In this document: positions 18,767 to 26,930 of the stretch, piece after piece | How positions within the stretch are numbered: position 1 is the stretch's first letter | Layout: the number at the start of each line of letters is the position of its first letter | Source: Pollutimonas subterranea | GTDB taxonomy: Bacteria > Pseudomonadota > Gammaproteobacteria > Burkholderiales > Burkholderiaceae_B | Direction: 5' to 3' | Assembly: GCF_002849655.1 (NCBI RefSeq) | Contig: NZ_PDNW01000002.1 | Span: 248,001-312,000, forward strand | Length of the DNA stretch: 64,000 nucleotides | Translations under genes and position numbers: made by a program | Notes under the pieces: generated by a model | Told to the model about the DNA's origin: nothing | The model's input: the letters and a program-made list of their open reading frames with translations, nothing else | Databases searched by the model: none

Positions 18767-20206
18767 TTACGCGTCGAAATTATGGACAATGGTCTTGGTA
18801 AGGCTCATTTCCTCCAGCGCCATGAACCCTTTTTCGCGGCCATGGCCGCTCTTGCCAAAGCCTCCGAATGGAAGCTCCACCCCGCCGCCGGCACCGTAGC
18901 AGTTAATGAAGACCTGCCCGCTATTGATTCCTTGCGCGACGCGTTCCTGGCGTCCGCCGTTTTCCGTCCATACGCCGGCCGCCAAGCCGTATTCCGTGTC
19001 GTTGGCCAGGGCGATGGCATCCGACTCGTCACTGAAGGGCATGGCGGCCAGCACCGGGCCGAAGACTTCTTCTTTGGCAAGAATGTGGTCGCGCGGCACA
19101 TCGGCAAAGAAAGTCGGCGCCACATAGAACCCGTTCGCAGGCAGATTGGCCGCGAGTTCGCCCCGCGCGGCGATGCGCGCACCGCTTTTTTCCGCATCGT
19201 CGATGAATCGCTGCACCCGGTCCCGTTGCCGGGCGTTGATGATAGGGCCGCAGTCCAGTTCCTGGTCTTGCGTGCCGGTACGAAGCTTGCTGAACCGGTC
19301 GGCAACCCGGGAGACCACCTCGTCGTAGATCTCGCGCTGTATCAATAAACGCGATCCCGCCGAGCAGGTCTGGCCGGCGTTCTGGATAATGCCGTTGATG
19401 ATTGCCGGGATGGCGCGATCCAGGTTCGCATCGCCAAACACCAGTTGGGGCGACTTTCCGCCCAGCTCAAGCACGCACTTCACATGGTTGCGCGCGGTTT
19501 CCTGCTGAACGATGGTGCCCACCTGGGGCGAACCGGTAAACGACACGAAATTCACGCCAGGATGCGAAATAAGCGCAGCGCCCGCGGTCGTACCGTAGCC
19601 GGGAACGACATTGAAGGCGCCGTCGGGAAACCCGGCCTCGGCGGCCAGGTCGGCCAGCCGCAAGATCGACAAGCTGGCGTCTTCAGCCGGCTTGATGACG
19701 GCGGCATTGCCCATGGCCAGGGCTGCGCCGACAGAACGGCCCATGATCTGCACGGGATAGTTCCAGGGAATGATATGTCCGGAAACACCAAAGGGTTGGC
19801 GCACTACCCGGACCGCATGGTTGTTCTGGTAAGGAATGACTTGGCCATGCACCTTGTCGGCGGCACCGCCATAGAATTCGAAATAACGGGCCAGCAGTTT
19901 GACATCGTTGCGAGCGGTCGCGAGGATCTTGCCGCAATCGCGTGACTCGAGCTCCGCCAGTTCATCAAAATGATCCAGAACCTTCTGGCCCAACCGCGTA
20001 AGAACACGTCCGCGTTCGACAGCAGTGAAACGTCCCCATTCGCCGGTGAGCGCGCGACGTGCGGCCTGCACAGCCAGGTCGATATCGGCCGCTCCACCGT
20101 CGGCGATCTCATCGAACTGCTCTCCCGTTCCGGGATCGATGACCGCGATGGTCTTGCCCGAATGAGGTGCCAGCCATTTCCCACCAATGAACAACTTGCC
20201 TTTCAT
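18767..20206 (-). CDS. NAD(P)-dependent aldehyde dehydrogenase
   Basis: Oxidises an aldehyde to the acid. Catalytic cysteine is in NAGQTCSAGSRLL (about residue 292), the general-base glutamate in LELGGKSPQL (about 257), and the nucleotide-site stretch FVSFTGSPQVG is near residue 235. 479 residues is normal. The gene faces away from denD/otnI across a 168-bp divergent promoter region and is separated from matR by 114 bp. Substrate unknown; a glycolaldehyde, lactaldehyde or semialdehyde role are all open. Confidence 0.88.
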   Translation of the reverse strand: MKGKLFIGGKWLAPHSGKTIAVIDPGTGEQFDEIADGGAADIDLAVQAARRALTGEWGRFTAVERGRVLTRLGQKVLDHFDELAELESRDCGKILATARNDVKLLARYFEFYGGAADKVHGQVIPYQNNHAVRVVRQPFGVSGHIIPWNYPVQIMGRSVGAALAMGNAAVIKPAEDASLSILRLADLAAEAGFPDGAFNVVPGYGTTAGAALISHPGVNFVSFTGSPQVGTIVQQETARNHVKCVLELGGKSPQLVFGDANLDRAIPAIINGIIQNAGQTCSAGSRLLIQREIYDEVVSRVADRFSKLRTGTQDQELDCGPIINARQRDRVQRFIDDAEKSGARIAARGELAANLPANGFYVAPTFFADVPRDHILAKEEVFGPVLAAMPFSDESDAIALANDTEYGLAAGVWTENGGRQERVAQGINSGQVFINCYGAGGGVELPFGGFGKSGHGREKGFMALEEMSLTKTIVHNFDA

Positions 20207-20374
20207 GCTTTCTTCTCCGCTACATCCTGAGTTGAATCGTGGACCAATACTGGTCCCACCCGATAATTTGCGCTATCTTGTGACTGTCTTTGTGGTCTCT
20301 CCATATGGCGCGCCCACGTTATACCTTTCCGGCAACGATTCTGTCCCGACACCACCCTGCAATAAAGGAGTCAA

Positions 20375-21364
20375 ATGAAAAAAATCCTGGTTACCGGGGG
20401 ATCCGGCTTTTTGGGCCAGATGCTGATACAACGACTGCTCGCGCCCGAGACCCGAACGGATGCCGATGCCCTTGCGGGCCATTTCGATGAAGTCATCGCC
20501 ATGGACCAGGCCGTCGGCGCGTTCAGCCATCCTCGCTTGCACTACCATTGCGCCGACCTATCCGAACCTGCGCAATGGCGGTCAATCATAAACGATGAAG
20601 TTTGCGGCATTATTCACCTGGCCGCTGTCGTCAGCGGCACTGCCGAGAGCGACTTCGATCTCGGCATGCGCGTCAACCTTGACGGCACACGCGCGCTTCT
20701 CGATGCCGCGCGCACACTAAGCCGGCCACCCCGCTTCCTGTTTTCCAGTTCGCTGGCTGTCTACGGTGGGGCGATGCCCGAAGTAGTGGACGACAGCACG
20801 CCGCCTGCGCCGCAGTCTTCCTACGGCATACAGAAACTGATCGGCGAGCTGCTGGTTGCGGACTACACGCGCAAGGGCTTTGTCGACGGTCGATGCGTGC
20901 GCATTCCCACCGTATCGGTGCGGCCCGGCAAGCCCAATGGTGCCGCCTCAAGCTTCGCCAGCGGCATCATCCGCGAGCCGATGGCCGGCAAGCGCGCCAT
21001 ATGCCCCATCGATCCGGACACACCCTTATGGCTGGCATCGCCCAAGCACGTCATACAGTCCCTGATCCACGCCTACCTTCTGTCGTCGGCGCAACTCTGC
21101 GATCGGCGGGACGGACAGCTGGCCGAGCGGCGTTCCATCAATTTGCCGGGCGTGACCATCACGCCACGGGAAATGGCCGACACCTTGCGGGAATTGGCGG
21201 GTGCAGAGATCGCGGATCTTATCGATTGGCAGCCCGACCCGGCCATCAAGGCCATTGTCGACACCTGGCCCGCCCGGATCGACACTCAGCACGCGCGATC
21301 GCTGGGCTTCGCTTCAGCCGGCACAGGCGCGGAGCTGGTCGCCGCTTACGTGCAACGACAATAA
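20375..21364 (+). CDS. denD: NAD-dependent epimerase/dehydratase, D-erythronate dehydrogenase-like (DenD)
   Basis: Extended short-chain dehydrogenase: Rossmann motif LVTGGSGFLGQML at residues 4-16, active-site S/YxxxK region with the tyrosine and lysine in SSYGIQKLIGE (about 150), and the variable sugar-binding C-terminal half. The order DenD then OtnI is typical of tetronate (four-carbon sugar acid) catabolism, where DenD oxidises D-erythronate to 2-oxo-tetronate. A strong ribosome site AAAGGAG precedes the ATG. UDP-sugar epimerase is less likely given length (329) and the neighbour. Confidence 0.8.
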   Translation: MKKILVTGGSGFLGQMLIQRLLAPETRTDADALAGHFDEVIAMDQAVGAFSHPRLHYHCADLSEPAQWRSIINDEVCGIIHLAAVVSGTAESDFDLGMRVNLDGTRALLDAARTLSRPPRFLFSSSLAVYGGAMPEVVDDSTPPAPQSSYGIQKLIGELLVADYTRKGFVDGRCVRIPTVSVRPGKPNGAASSFASGIIREPMAGKRAICPIDPDTPLWLASPKHVIQSLIHAYLLSSAQLCDRRDGQLAERRSINLPGVTITPREMADTLRELAGAEIADLIDWQPDPAIKAIVDTWPARIDTQHARSLGFASAGTGAELVAAYVQRQ

Positions 21365-21417
21365 GCAGTCCTTTGGGCAGGCTGCCGCCTTGCCTCACCA
21401 CTGAATGAGACCTCGAT

Positions 21418-22209
21418 ATGCCAAAATTTTCTGCCAACCTGGGGTTCCTGTGGCCTGAGCGCCCCTTGCTGGAGCGTATTGACGCCGCCGCAAGGGCCGG
21501 ATTCAAGGCGATCGAACTGCATTGGCCCTACGACACCGATGCCACCGAGGTTCGCACTCTGTGTGCGGCGCGCGGCCTGACCTTGCTGGGCATCAACACC
21601 TATGCGGGCGATACTGAAAAAGGTGAATTCGGCCTGGGCGCCCTGCCCGGCCGGGAAACCGATTTTCAACAGGCGGTCGAGCAGTCCATAGACTGGTGTC
21701 GTGCCAGCGGCGCACAAGCCATACATGCCGTCGCAGGGCTCATACCCTTCGAATCCCAAGCGCGCGACACCTTTACACGAAACATCAAGGCCGCCGCCGA
21801 CAAGGCCGCCGCGCACGGGCTAACCCTTCTACTCGAGCCTATCAACCAGCGCGACAAGCCTGGCTATTTCTATTCCACGCTGGCTCAAGCCAACACCATC
21901 CTCGAACACGTCGACAAGCCCAATGTGCGCATCATGTTCGATGCTTACCATGTCGGCGTCACCGAAGGCGACGTGCTCATGAAACTGGAACAGTATCTAC
22001 CTCTCATCGGCCATGTGCAGATCGCCGCCGTTCCCAGTCGCGCTGAACCCGACGAGGGCGAACTGCGCTATGAGGCAATATTCGAAAAGCTCGATACGCT
22101 AGGCTACAAGGGCTGGGTTGGATGCGAATACAAGCCGCGGGCCGATACGGACAGCGGACTGATATGGTTCGATAAGCTGGGTGCCTCGCTGGACACGGCA
22201 TCGGCCTAG
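21418..22209 (+). CDS. otnI: 2-oxo-tetronate isomerase / hydroxypyruvate isomerase family (OtnI)
   Basis: TIM-barrel AP-endonuclease-2-like isomerase of 263 residues. Family marks are SANLGFLWPERPLLERI, AIELHWPYDTD, LLEPINQRDKPGYF (metal-binding glutamate), MFDAYHVGVTEGD and VGCEYKPRADT near the C-terminus. OtnI converts 2-oxo-tetronates to 3-oxo-tetronates in the tetronate pathway; glyoxylate-linked Hyi is the alternative. The kinase OtnK and the decarboxylating aldolase OtnC expected next in the pathway are not in the window. Confidence 0.82.
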   Translation: MPKFSANLGFLWPERPLLERIDAAARAGFKAIELHWPYDTDATEVRTLCAARGLTLLGINTYAGDTEKGEFGLGALPGRETDFQQAVEQSIDWCRASGAQAIHAVAGLIPFESQARDTFTRNIKAAADKAAAHGLTLLLEPINQRDKPGYFYSTLAQANTILEHVDKPNVRIMFDAYHVGVTEGDVLMKLEQYLPLIGHVQIAAVPSRAEPDEGELRYEAIFEKLDTLGYKGWVGCEYKPRADTDSGLIWFDKLGASLDTASA

Positions 22210-22225
22210 TCTGGTGTGGTGCCGG

Positions 22226-22660
22226 TCAGTCGCGCTTTTCGAGCCGTTTCATGATTGCTTGCGCAGTGCTCACCAATATATCGTCGGCATGCAAGGTACC
22301 GTCAAGAAAGAGCAGCGAACCGGCTTCATGGCTGACCTTGCCGCGGGCCACCAGAAGCTGACCCGCGCGAGATGTTCCAAGGAAATTGACGTTCAACTGC
22401 ACAGTGACGCACGGCACCCTGCCCGCCCTGTCCCAGGCTATCGTGCTAAGGGCATGGTCCATCAGGGCCGTGATCGTGCCGCCATGCACGACTTGCGCCT
22501 GATTCAGGTGTTCATCGCGCACTCGGATCGCGTATGCCCACTGATCACCGTCACGCCGTGTAAGCAGTGGTCCGAGCACACCCAGGAGACCCGGCAGGTC
22601 ATGGGCCCGCCACCCGCTTTCCATCAAGGACTTGGATAAGGGGTTAGTGATTTCCGTCAC
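22226..22660 (-). CDS. PaaI-type hotdog-fold thioesterase
   Basis: 144 residues of one hotdog domain with the PaaI-like pattern QVVHGGTITALMDHALS (about 55-70) and VQLNVNFLGTSRAG. It likely hydrolyses acyl- or aryl-CoA thioesters and is the last gene of the long minus-strand run, 4 bp after the IclR stop. In such clusters these enzymes often rescue CoA from stalled intermediates. The exact substrate cannot be read. Confidence 0.8.
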   Translation of the reverse strand: MTEITNPLSKSLMESGWRAHDLPGLLGVLGPLLTRRDGDQWAYAIRVRDEHLNQAQVVHGGTITALMDHALSTIAWDRAGRVPCVTVQLNVNFLGTSRAGQLLVARGKVSHEAGSLLFLDGTLHADDILVSTAQAIMKRLEKRD

Positions 22661-22664
22661 GTCT

Positions 22665-23465
22665 TTACTCCAGGGAAAATAGCTGGCGGGAGAGCTGTCC
22701 GGCGTGTCGCTTCAATTCCTGAATAAGGGTCTGGGACTCGTCCGGAGACAGTTGGTTAACGATGCTGGCGGCCACCATCGTATGGGTGATATGGTCCTGC
22801 GCGTCCAGGACAGGCACCGCGATCAGGGTGATGCCGGCAATATAGTTGCCCTGATCGAAACTGTAGCCATTGTTTCTTGCGGTCTCGACTTCCTGCCACC
22901 AGTCCTCGAAGCTTAACGGCTGCTGCCAGCGCAATGAAGCAAACTGGACTTTGATTTCTTGCTGCGAATACTGGCTGAAAGCCGCCACCAGGCGTCCTGT
23001 GGCGCTGATCAGGCCGGGAAAGCGGCTGCCGACATCCACATGCAGTCGAAACGGCAGGTCCGAGCGCGAAAGCGCCGTGACGACCATTTGGTTCAGGTCA
23101 ACGACCTCCACCCCAATGGCCGTTACCGACCAGGTCTTGGCCAGCTTGTCGAGGACGGGTTGTACCGAATGGGCGAAATGATCGTTTTCCAGCACGCCAC
23201 GCGCGAGCGCAAGCATCCCGGCGCCCAGCCGGTATCGCTTTGAAGCGGGATCGAAGCCGAGCAGCTTATCGGCGGTCAATGCCCGCAGGATGTGCAGGCA
23301 GGTGCTGGGCACCAGATCGAGCTCATCGGAGATGGACTTGACGTTCATTGGTTCTTTGCTGCGCCCCAGCAGCCTGAGAATGGCAACGGCCCTTGTAACC
23401 GCTGGCACCGGACGGATGCGCGGACCGGCTTTAGGCGTTTTGAGGGTGTCTTGTATGCTGGGCAT
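22665..23465 (-). CDS. IclR-family transcriptional regulator
   Basis: Winged helix-turn-helix near residues 23-75 (AVTRAVAILRLLGRSKEP, LDLVPSTCLHILRALT) followed by the IclR effector domain (about 90-260) with YRLGAGMLALARG. The ATG at 23465 is used; a GTG at 23492 would add nine residues. It lies inside the minus-strand catabolic run between a Bug receptor gene and the thioesterase gene, so it may sense an intermediate of that pathway. Confidence 0.85.
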   Translation of the reverse strand: MPSIQDTLKTPKAGPRIRPVPAVTRAVAILRLLGRSKEPMNVKSISDELDLVPSTCLHILRALTADKLLGFDPASKRYRLGAGMLALARGVLENDHFAHSVQPVLDKLAKTWSVTAIGVEVVDLNQMVVTALSRSDLPFRLHVDVGSRFPGLISATGRLVAAFSQYSQQEIKVQFASLRWQQPLSFEDWWQEVETARNNGYSFDQGNYIAGITLIAVPVLDAQDHITHTMVAASIVNQLSPDESQTLIQELKRHAGQLSRQLFSLE

Positions 23466-23545
23466 GCTTGAACCTATGACGATAGTCGGCACAATGTGCG
23501 ATGCAGAATTCTATCAGGCGGATCCTTCCTGCTTGCCCGGCGGAA

Positions 23546-24514
23546 CTACTGAATCTGTATTCCCGCTTTCTTGATGACAGGACTCCATTTTTCCTGCTCG
23601 GCCGCCACGAACTGGGCCAAATTGCCGGGCGTGCCTCCACCAACATCAAGTCCCATCGAGAGCAACTTCTGCTGCGTCTCCGGCAAAGAAAGGAACTTTT
23701 GCAGTTCGAGGTTGAGCTTGGCCACGACGTCGGGCGGTGTGCCCTTCGGAGCAAATAACGCATTCCATGCGATAACCTCGAACCCCGGCAAGCCTTGGCT
23801 TGCCACCGTAGGCACTCCGGGCAGCAGTTTGGTTTCGCTCTTGCTGGTCACGGCAATGGCCCGCAGCTTGTTGCCGTCTATCTGTGGACGCGCCGCCGTA
23901 ATAGTGTCGATCGACAAGGTTATCTGGCCTCCGATCAAGTTGGTCATTGCCATGGACGAGCCCTTGTAGGGAACGCCGAACAGGGGCGCCCCGCTTTGCT
24001 CTTTCAGAAGCTCGTAGACCAGCCTGGCCGTCGTGCTGGGCATGCCGATGTCGGCGGACCGGCTCGACACCTTTACCTTGTCGATGATGTCTGTCGTTGT
24101 TTTGAATTCCGAATCGGATTTGGCCACCAATACCATCGGGAACGAGCCGACAAGTATGACCGGCTCGAAATCTTTCACGGGATCGAAACTCAGTGATGAA
24201 TAAAGAAAAGAATTGAGATTGTGGGTGGCATTCGTGCCCATGGTCAGGGTGTAGCCGTCGGGCTCTGCACGGGCGGCTGCCTGGGTGCCGATATTGCCGC
24301 CCGCCCCGCCTTTGTTTTCGACAAAGAACGTCTGCCCCATGGCCTTGCTCAGGTAGTCGGCGATGTAGCGCGCCGTGGTATCGGTGCCCTGGCCCGCCTG
24401 ATAGGCGACGATAATCTTGACCGGTTTATCGGGATAGCCCGCTGCAAATGCCGACGTAGCGCCCAGCAAGGTAAAGGCGGCTACGGTTGCCATTGATTTT
24501 AGTTTACGCATCAT
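23546..24514 (-). CDS. Bug/TctC-family periplasmic receptor
   Basis: Signal peptide ends at AFA-AG. Family marks: IIVAYQAGQGTDTTARYI, VENKGGAGGNIGTQ, EPDGYTLTMG and VPTVASQGLPGFE. 322 residues. It follows the CoA-transferase gene (49 bp gap) and precedes the IclR gene on the same strand. It carries AYQAGQGTD where most Bug proteins have a PxGGGTD phrase, which may affect the ligand carboxylate contact. No membrane partner nearby. Confidence 0.87.
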   Translation of the reverse strand: MMRKLKSMATVAAFTLLGATSAFAAGYPDKPVKIIVAYQAGQGTDTTARYIADYLSKAMGQTFFVENKGGAGGNIGTQAAARAEPDGYTLTMGTNATHNLNSFLYSSLSFDPVKDFEPVILVGSFPMVLVAKSDSEFKTTTDIIDKVKVSSRSADIGMPSTTARLVYELLKEQSGAPLFGVPYKGSSMAMTNLIGGQITLSIDTITAARPQIDGNKLRAIAVTSKSETKLLPGVPTVASQGLPGFEVIAWNALFAPKGTPPDVVAKLNLELQKFLSLPETQQKLLSMGLDVGGGTPGNLAQFVAAEQEKWSPVIKKAGIQIQ

Positions 24515-24563
24515 TTATGTCTCCTCGGTTGTTATAAGTCTTTGGTGGTTTGCATCTCTGTGC

Positions 24564-25772
24564 CTAGGGCTCTGGCGAGCACGACGCGGGCGTGGAGACG
24601 AAAATACTATCCCTTATGGAGCTATGTTCATCAAAAGCAGGAGGCCGGAGTCCGGGTGTTCCGGGCGTTTCCGTCAGCCGGATCGGTATGCCAAGCCCTT
24701 GATAGCCCGAGTCGTTGATCATCATGCCGCGGTGCAAAGTGTGGGCGTGGGCAAGGGCTTCTGGAACCGTGTTGACGGGTCCGGCTGGAATGCCGTGCTT
24801 CATCAACATGTCGCACAGTGGCGCCTTTTCCCAATCTTCCAGAATGACTTCAATCTCTTTGCGCAATTGCTCACGATGCGCGAGCCTGGCGGCGTTGGAG
24901 GCGAAATCGGGGTCATCAGCCAAGCCGGGCTTGTCGATGCACCGACAAAATCTCTGGAACTGCGGATCGTTCAAAATGCTCAGGAACACCATGCCATCGC
25001 GGGTCTTGAATCTGTCGTAGGGCGCAATGTTCGGATGGGCGCTGCCAAGCAACTTGGGCGTTTCGCCTGACTGCAACCAATTCATGGCATGCGGCACCAG
25101 CAGGCTTAGCGCGGTATCAAACAGCGTGGTCTCCACACGCTGGGCCTTGCCCGTGCGCTCCCTGGCAAACAGCGCCATCAGTATGCCCGACAGGGCCGTG
25201 TAACCGGTCAGGTGATCCACAACGGGAATGCCGATGCGGGTCGGTCCGGTTTCCGGCGATCCGTTGATACTCATTAACCCGCACATCGCTTGCAGGATGG
25301 CATCGTAGCCGGGCAGCCCGCCCAGGGGACCGGTTGCGCCAAACCCGCTGATGCTGCAGTAGATAAGGCGGGGGTAGCGTTCGGCCAGATGTTGTTCGTA
25401 ACCCAGGCCCCACTTTTCCATGGTTGAGGGCAGGAAGTTCTCGACCAGGACATCCGCCTCTTCCAGCAGCGCAAAAAGCACCTCTTGCTCTTCGGGTTTG
25501 GACAAGTCCAGCGCAAACGCGCTTTTCCCGCGGTTCAGCCCGGCAAAGTAAGCCGCATTACCGTGCTCGTCGAACGGAGGCCCCAGCTTGCGCGTTTCGT
25601 CGCCAAACGGGGGCTCGATCTTGATGACGCTCGCCCCGTGGTCAGCGAGCATCTGCGTGCATAGCGGCCCGGCCAGAACGCGGGAAAGGTCGACGACACG
25701 CACGCCTCGCAGGGCGCCCGTGCTGGCCGGTGCTTCTGGCCAGACCGTCTTGCGGGCGTGGTGGCAGTCCAT
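24564..25772 (-). CDS. CaiB/BaiF family class III CoA-transferase
   Basis: Formyl-CoA-transferase-like enzyme moving CoA between carboxylic acids. N-terminal LRGVRVVDLSRVLAGPLCTQML, the catalytic aspartate in GLPGYDAILQAMCG (about residue 165) and the conserved GIPVVDHLTGYTA are visible. The ATG at 25772 begins one base after the upstream stop (TGACATG), so it is preferred over an ATG at 25802. It is the third gene of the ligase-MaoC-CoA-transferase group. In itaconate-type pathways this fold forms the dicarboxyl-CoA, a possible parallel. Confidence 0.87.
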   Translation of the reverse strand: MDCHHARKTVWPEAPASTGALRGVRVVDLSRVLAGPLCTQMLADHGASVIKIEPPFGDETRKLGPPFDEHGNAAYFAGLNRGKSAFALDLSKPEEQEVLFALLEEADVLVENFLPSTMEKWGLGYEQHLAERYPRLIYCSISGFGATGPLGGLPGYDAILQAMCGLMSINGSPETGPTRIGIPVVDHLTGYTALSGILMALFARERTGKAQRVETTLFDTALSLLVPHAMNWLQSGETPKLLGSAHPNIAPYDRFKTRDGMVFLSILNDPQFQRFCRCIDKPGLADDPDFASNAARLAHREQLRKEIEVILEDWEKAPLCDMLMKHGIPAGPVNTVPEALAHAHTLHRGMMINDSGYQGLGIPIRLTETPGTPGLRPPAFDEHSSIRDSIFVSTPASCSPEP

Positions 25773-25773
25773 G

Positions 25774-26910
25774 TCAGCCGCGGGAAGGAAGCTGAACGAC
25801 ACCGGTCCCGATGACCGAGAGCTCGCCGTCCTGGTTGCGTCCTTCCTGCTCGATCTCTATCAAGTGCTGGCCATCGCTTTCGTATTTTTTCGTGACCTTG
25901 CCCTTGATGAACAGCATGTCGCCCTCGGGATTATGCCGGCGTACCTGGCATAGGGACTTACGCAGGAAGCCGTCGTCGCCCATCCAGTTCGTCAGGTGGT
26001 GGGTCAACCATGAATTGCGCTCCGGACCATAGTCGTAGGCACCGGGAGCCCCCACTTCAAGGGCGAAATCTTCTTCCCAGTGGACGCGTTCGGGAACATC
26101 GGGAATGCCAAAACGGTTCTTGATCCCGACTCCGGGATGCGCATCAATGAGCTGCCAGGCCAGCTTATTGGCGCGGATGTAGAGCCCACCCCAACCCTGT
26201 GCGTAGGCAATGAAGCCGGTAACGGTCATGGGGCCTTTGAACAGGACAGGAAGCTCGTCGCCGACGTTGACGTCTTCCCAGTATCGGGGGATTGCGCCGC
26301 GGATCTCTTCCTGTGCGTAGAGCTTGTACGCTTCTTGCAGTTCCTCCTCGGTATAGCGCCTGGGCGCGCGTTCACGCACTTCCTTGTACTTGGTACCGGC
26401 TTCCCGTGCGTGGTCGCGCTCGGTACGGAAACACCAGCTGTCGGCTTCCGCGACTTTGTCGCCATCCTGATTGTAAAACTGGACGTTGTAGATCTGCTGG
26501 ATGGCTCGGCCGGCGAAACGGGTCTCATGCGGAATAAGGGCTTTCAGCGATGCTTCCGTATGGATTTCATCGTTGCGCTTTACTGCTTTATGCCAGGTCC
26601 AGTCTGCGCCCGACCACATCGCATGAACGCCGGGCAGACCGCCCACATAGCCCGACACTATGCGGTTCGTCGCGAACAGGAAGCTGGGCAGCGCAATGAT
26701 GCCGCCATGCTTGGTGTTGGACGCATACGCGGGATTGCACCAGAGCGGGTTGTCATCGCCAATGCCGTGTGCGTAATGACGGATATTGTCGCGGGTCGCC
26801 TCATAGCACCACGGCTCCGCTGTTTCGGTAATCTTGACGCCTATCCGGCGGCTGAGCGCCTCCAGGTCCTGATCCATGATTTTCGGGAAGGTGCGTGTTG
26901 GCATATCCAT
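25774..26910 (-). CDS. Two-domain MaoC-like (hotdog) hydratase
   Basis: 378 residues with two hotdog domains. The N-terminal FAS1-like dehydratase half has YAHGIGDDNPLWCNPAYA (about 45-62) and GVHAMWSGADWTWHKAV; the C-terminal half has the MaoC-like DVNVGDELPVLFKGPMTV and THHLTNWMGDDGFL. Such proteins hydrate 2-enoyl-CoA esters such as mesaconyl- or itaconyl-CoA. The ATG at 26910 is chosen because of AGGAGA nine bases upstream. It lies between a CoA ligase and a CoA-transferase gene, which fits a CoA-ester pathway. Confidence 0.83.
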   Translation of the reverse strand: MDMPTRTFPKIMDQDLEALSRRIGVKITETAEPWCYEATRDNIRHYAHGIGDDNPLWCNPAYASNTKHGGIIALPSFLFATNRIVSGYVGGLPGVHAMWSGADWTWHKAVKRNDEIHTEASLKALIPHETRFAGRAIQQIYNVQFYNQDGDKVAEADSWCFRTERDHAREAGTKYKEVRERAPRRYTEEELQEAYKLYAQEEIRGAIPRYWEDVNVGDELPVLFKGPMTVTGFIAYAQGWGGLYIRANKLAWQLIDAHPGVGIKNRFGIPDVPERVHWEEDFALEVGAPGAYDYGPERNSWLTHHLTNWMGDDGFLRKSLCQVRRHNPEGDMLFIKGKVTKKYESDGQHLIEIEQEGRNQDGELSVIGTGVVQLPSRG

Positions 26911-26930
26911 GTCTTGTCTCCTGATTGCTG

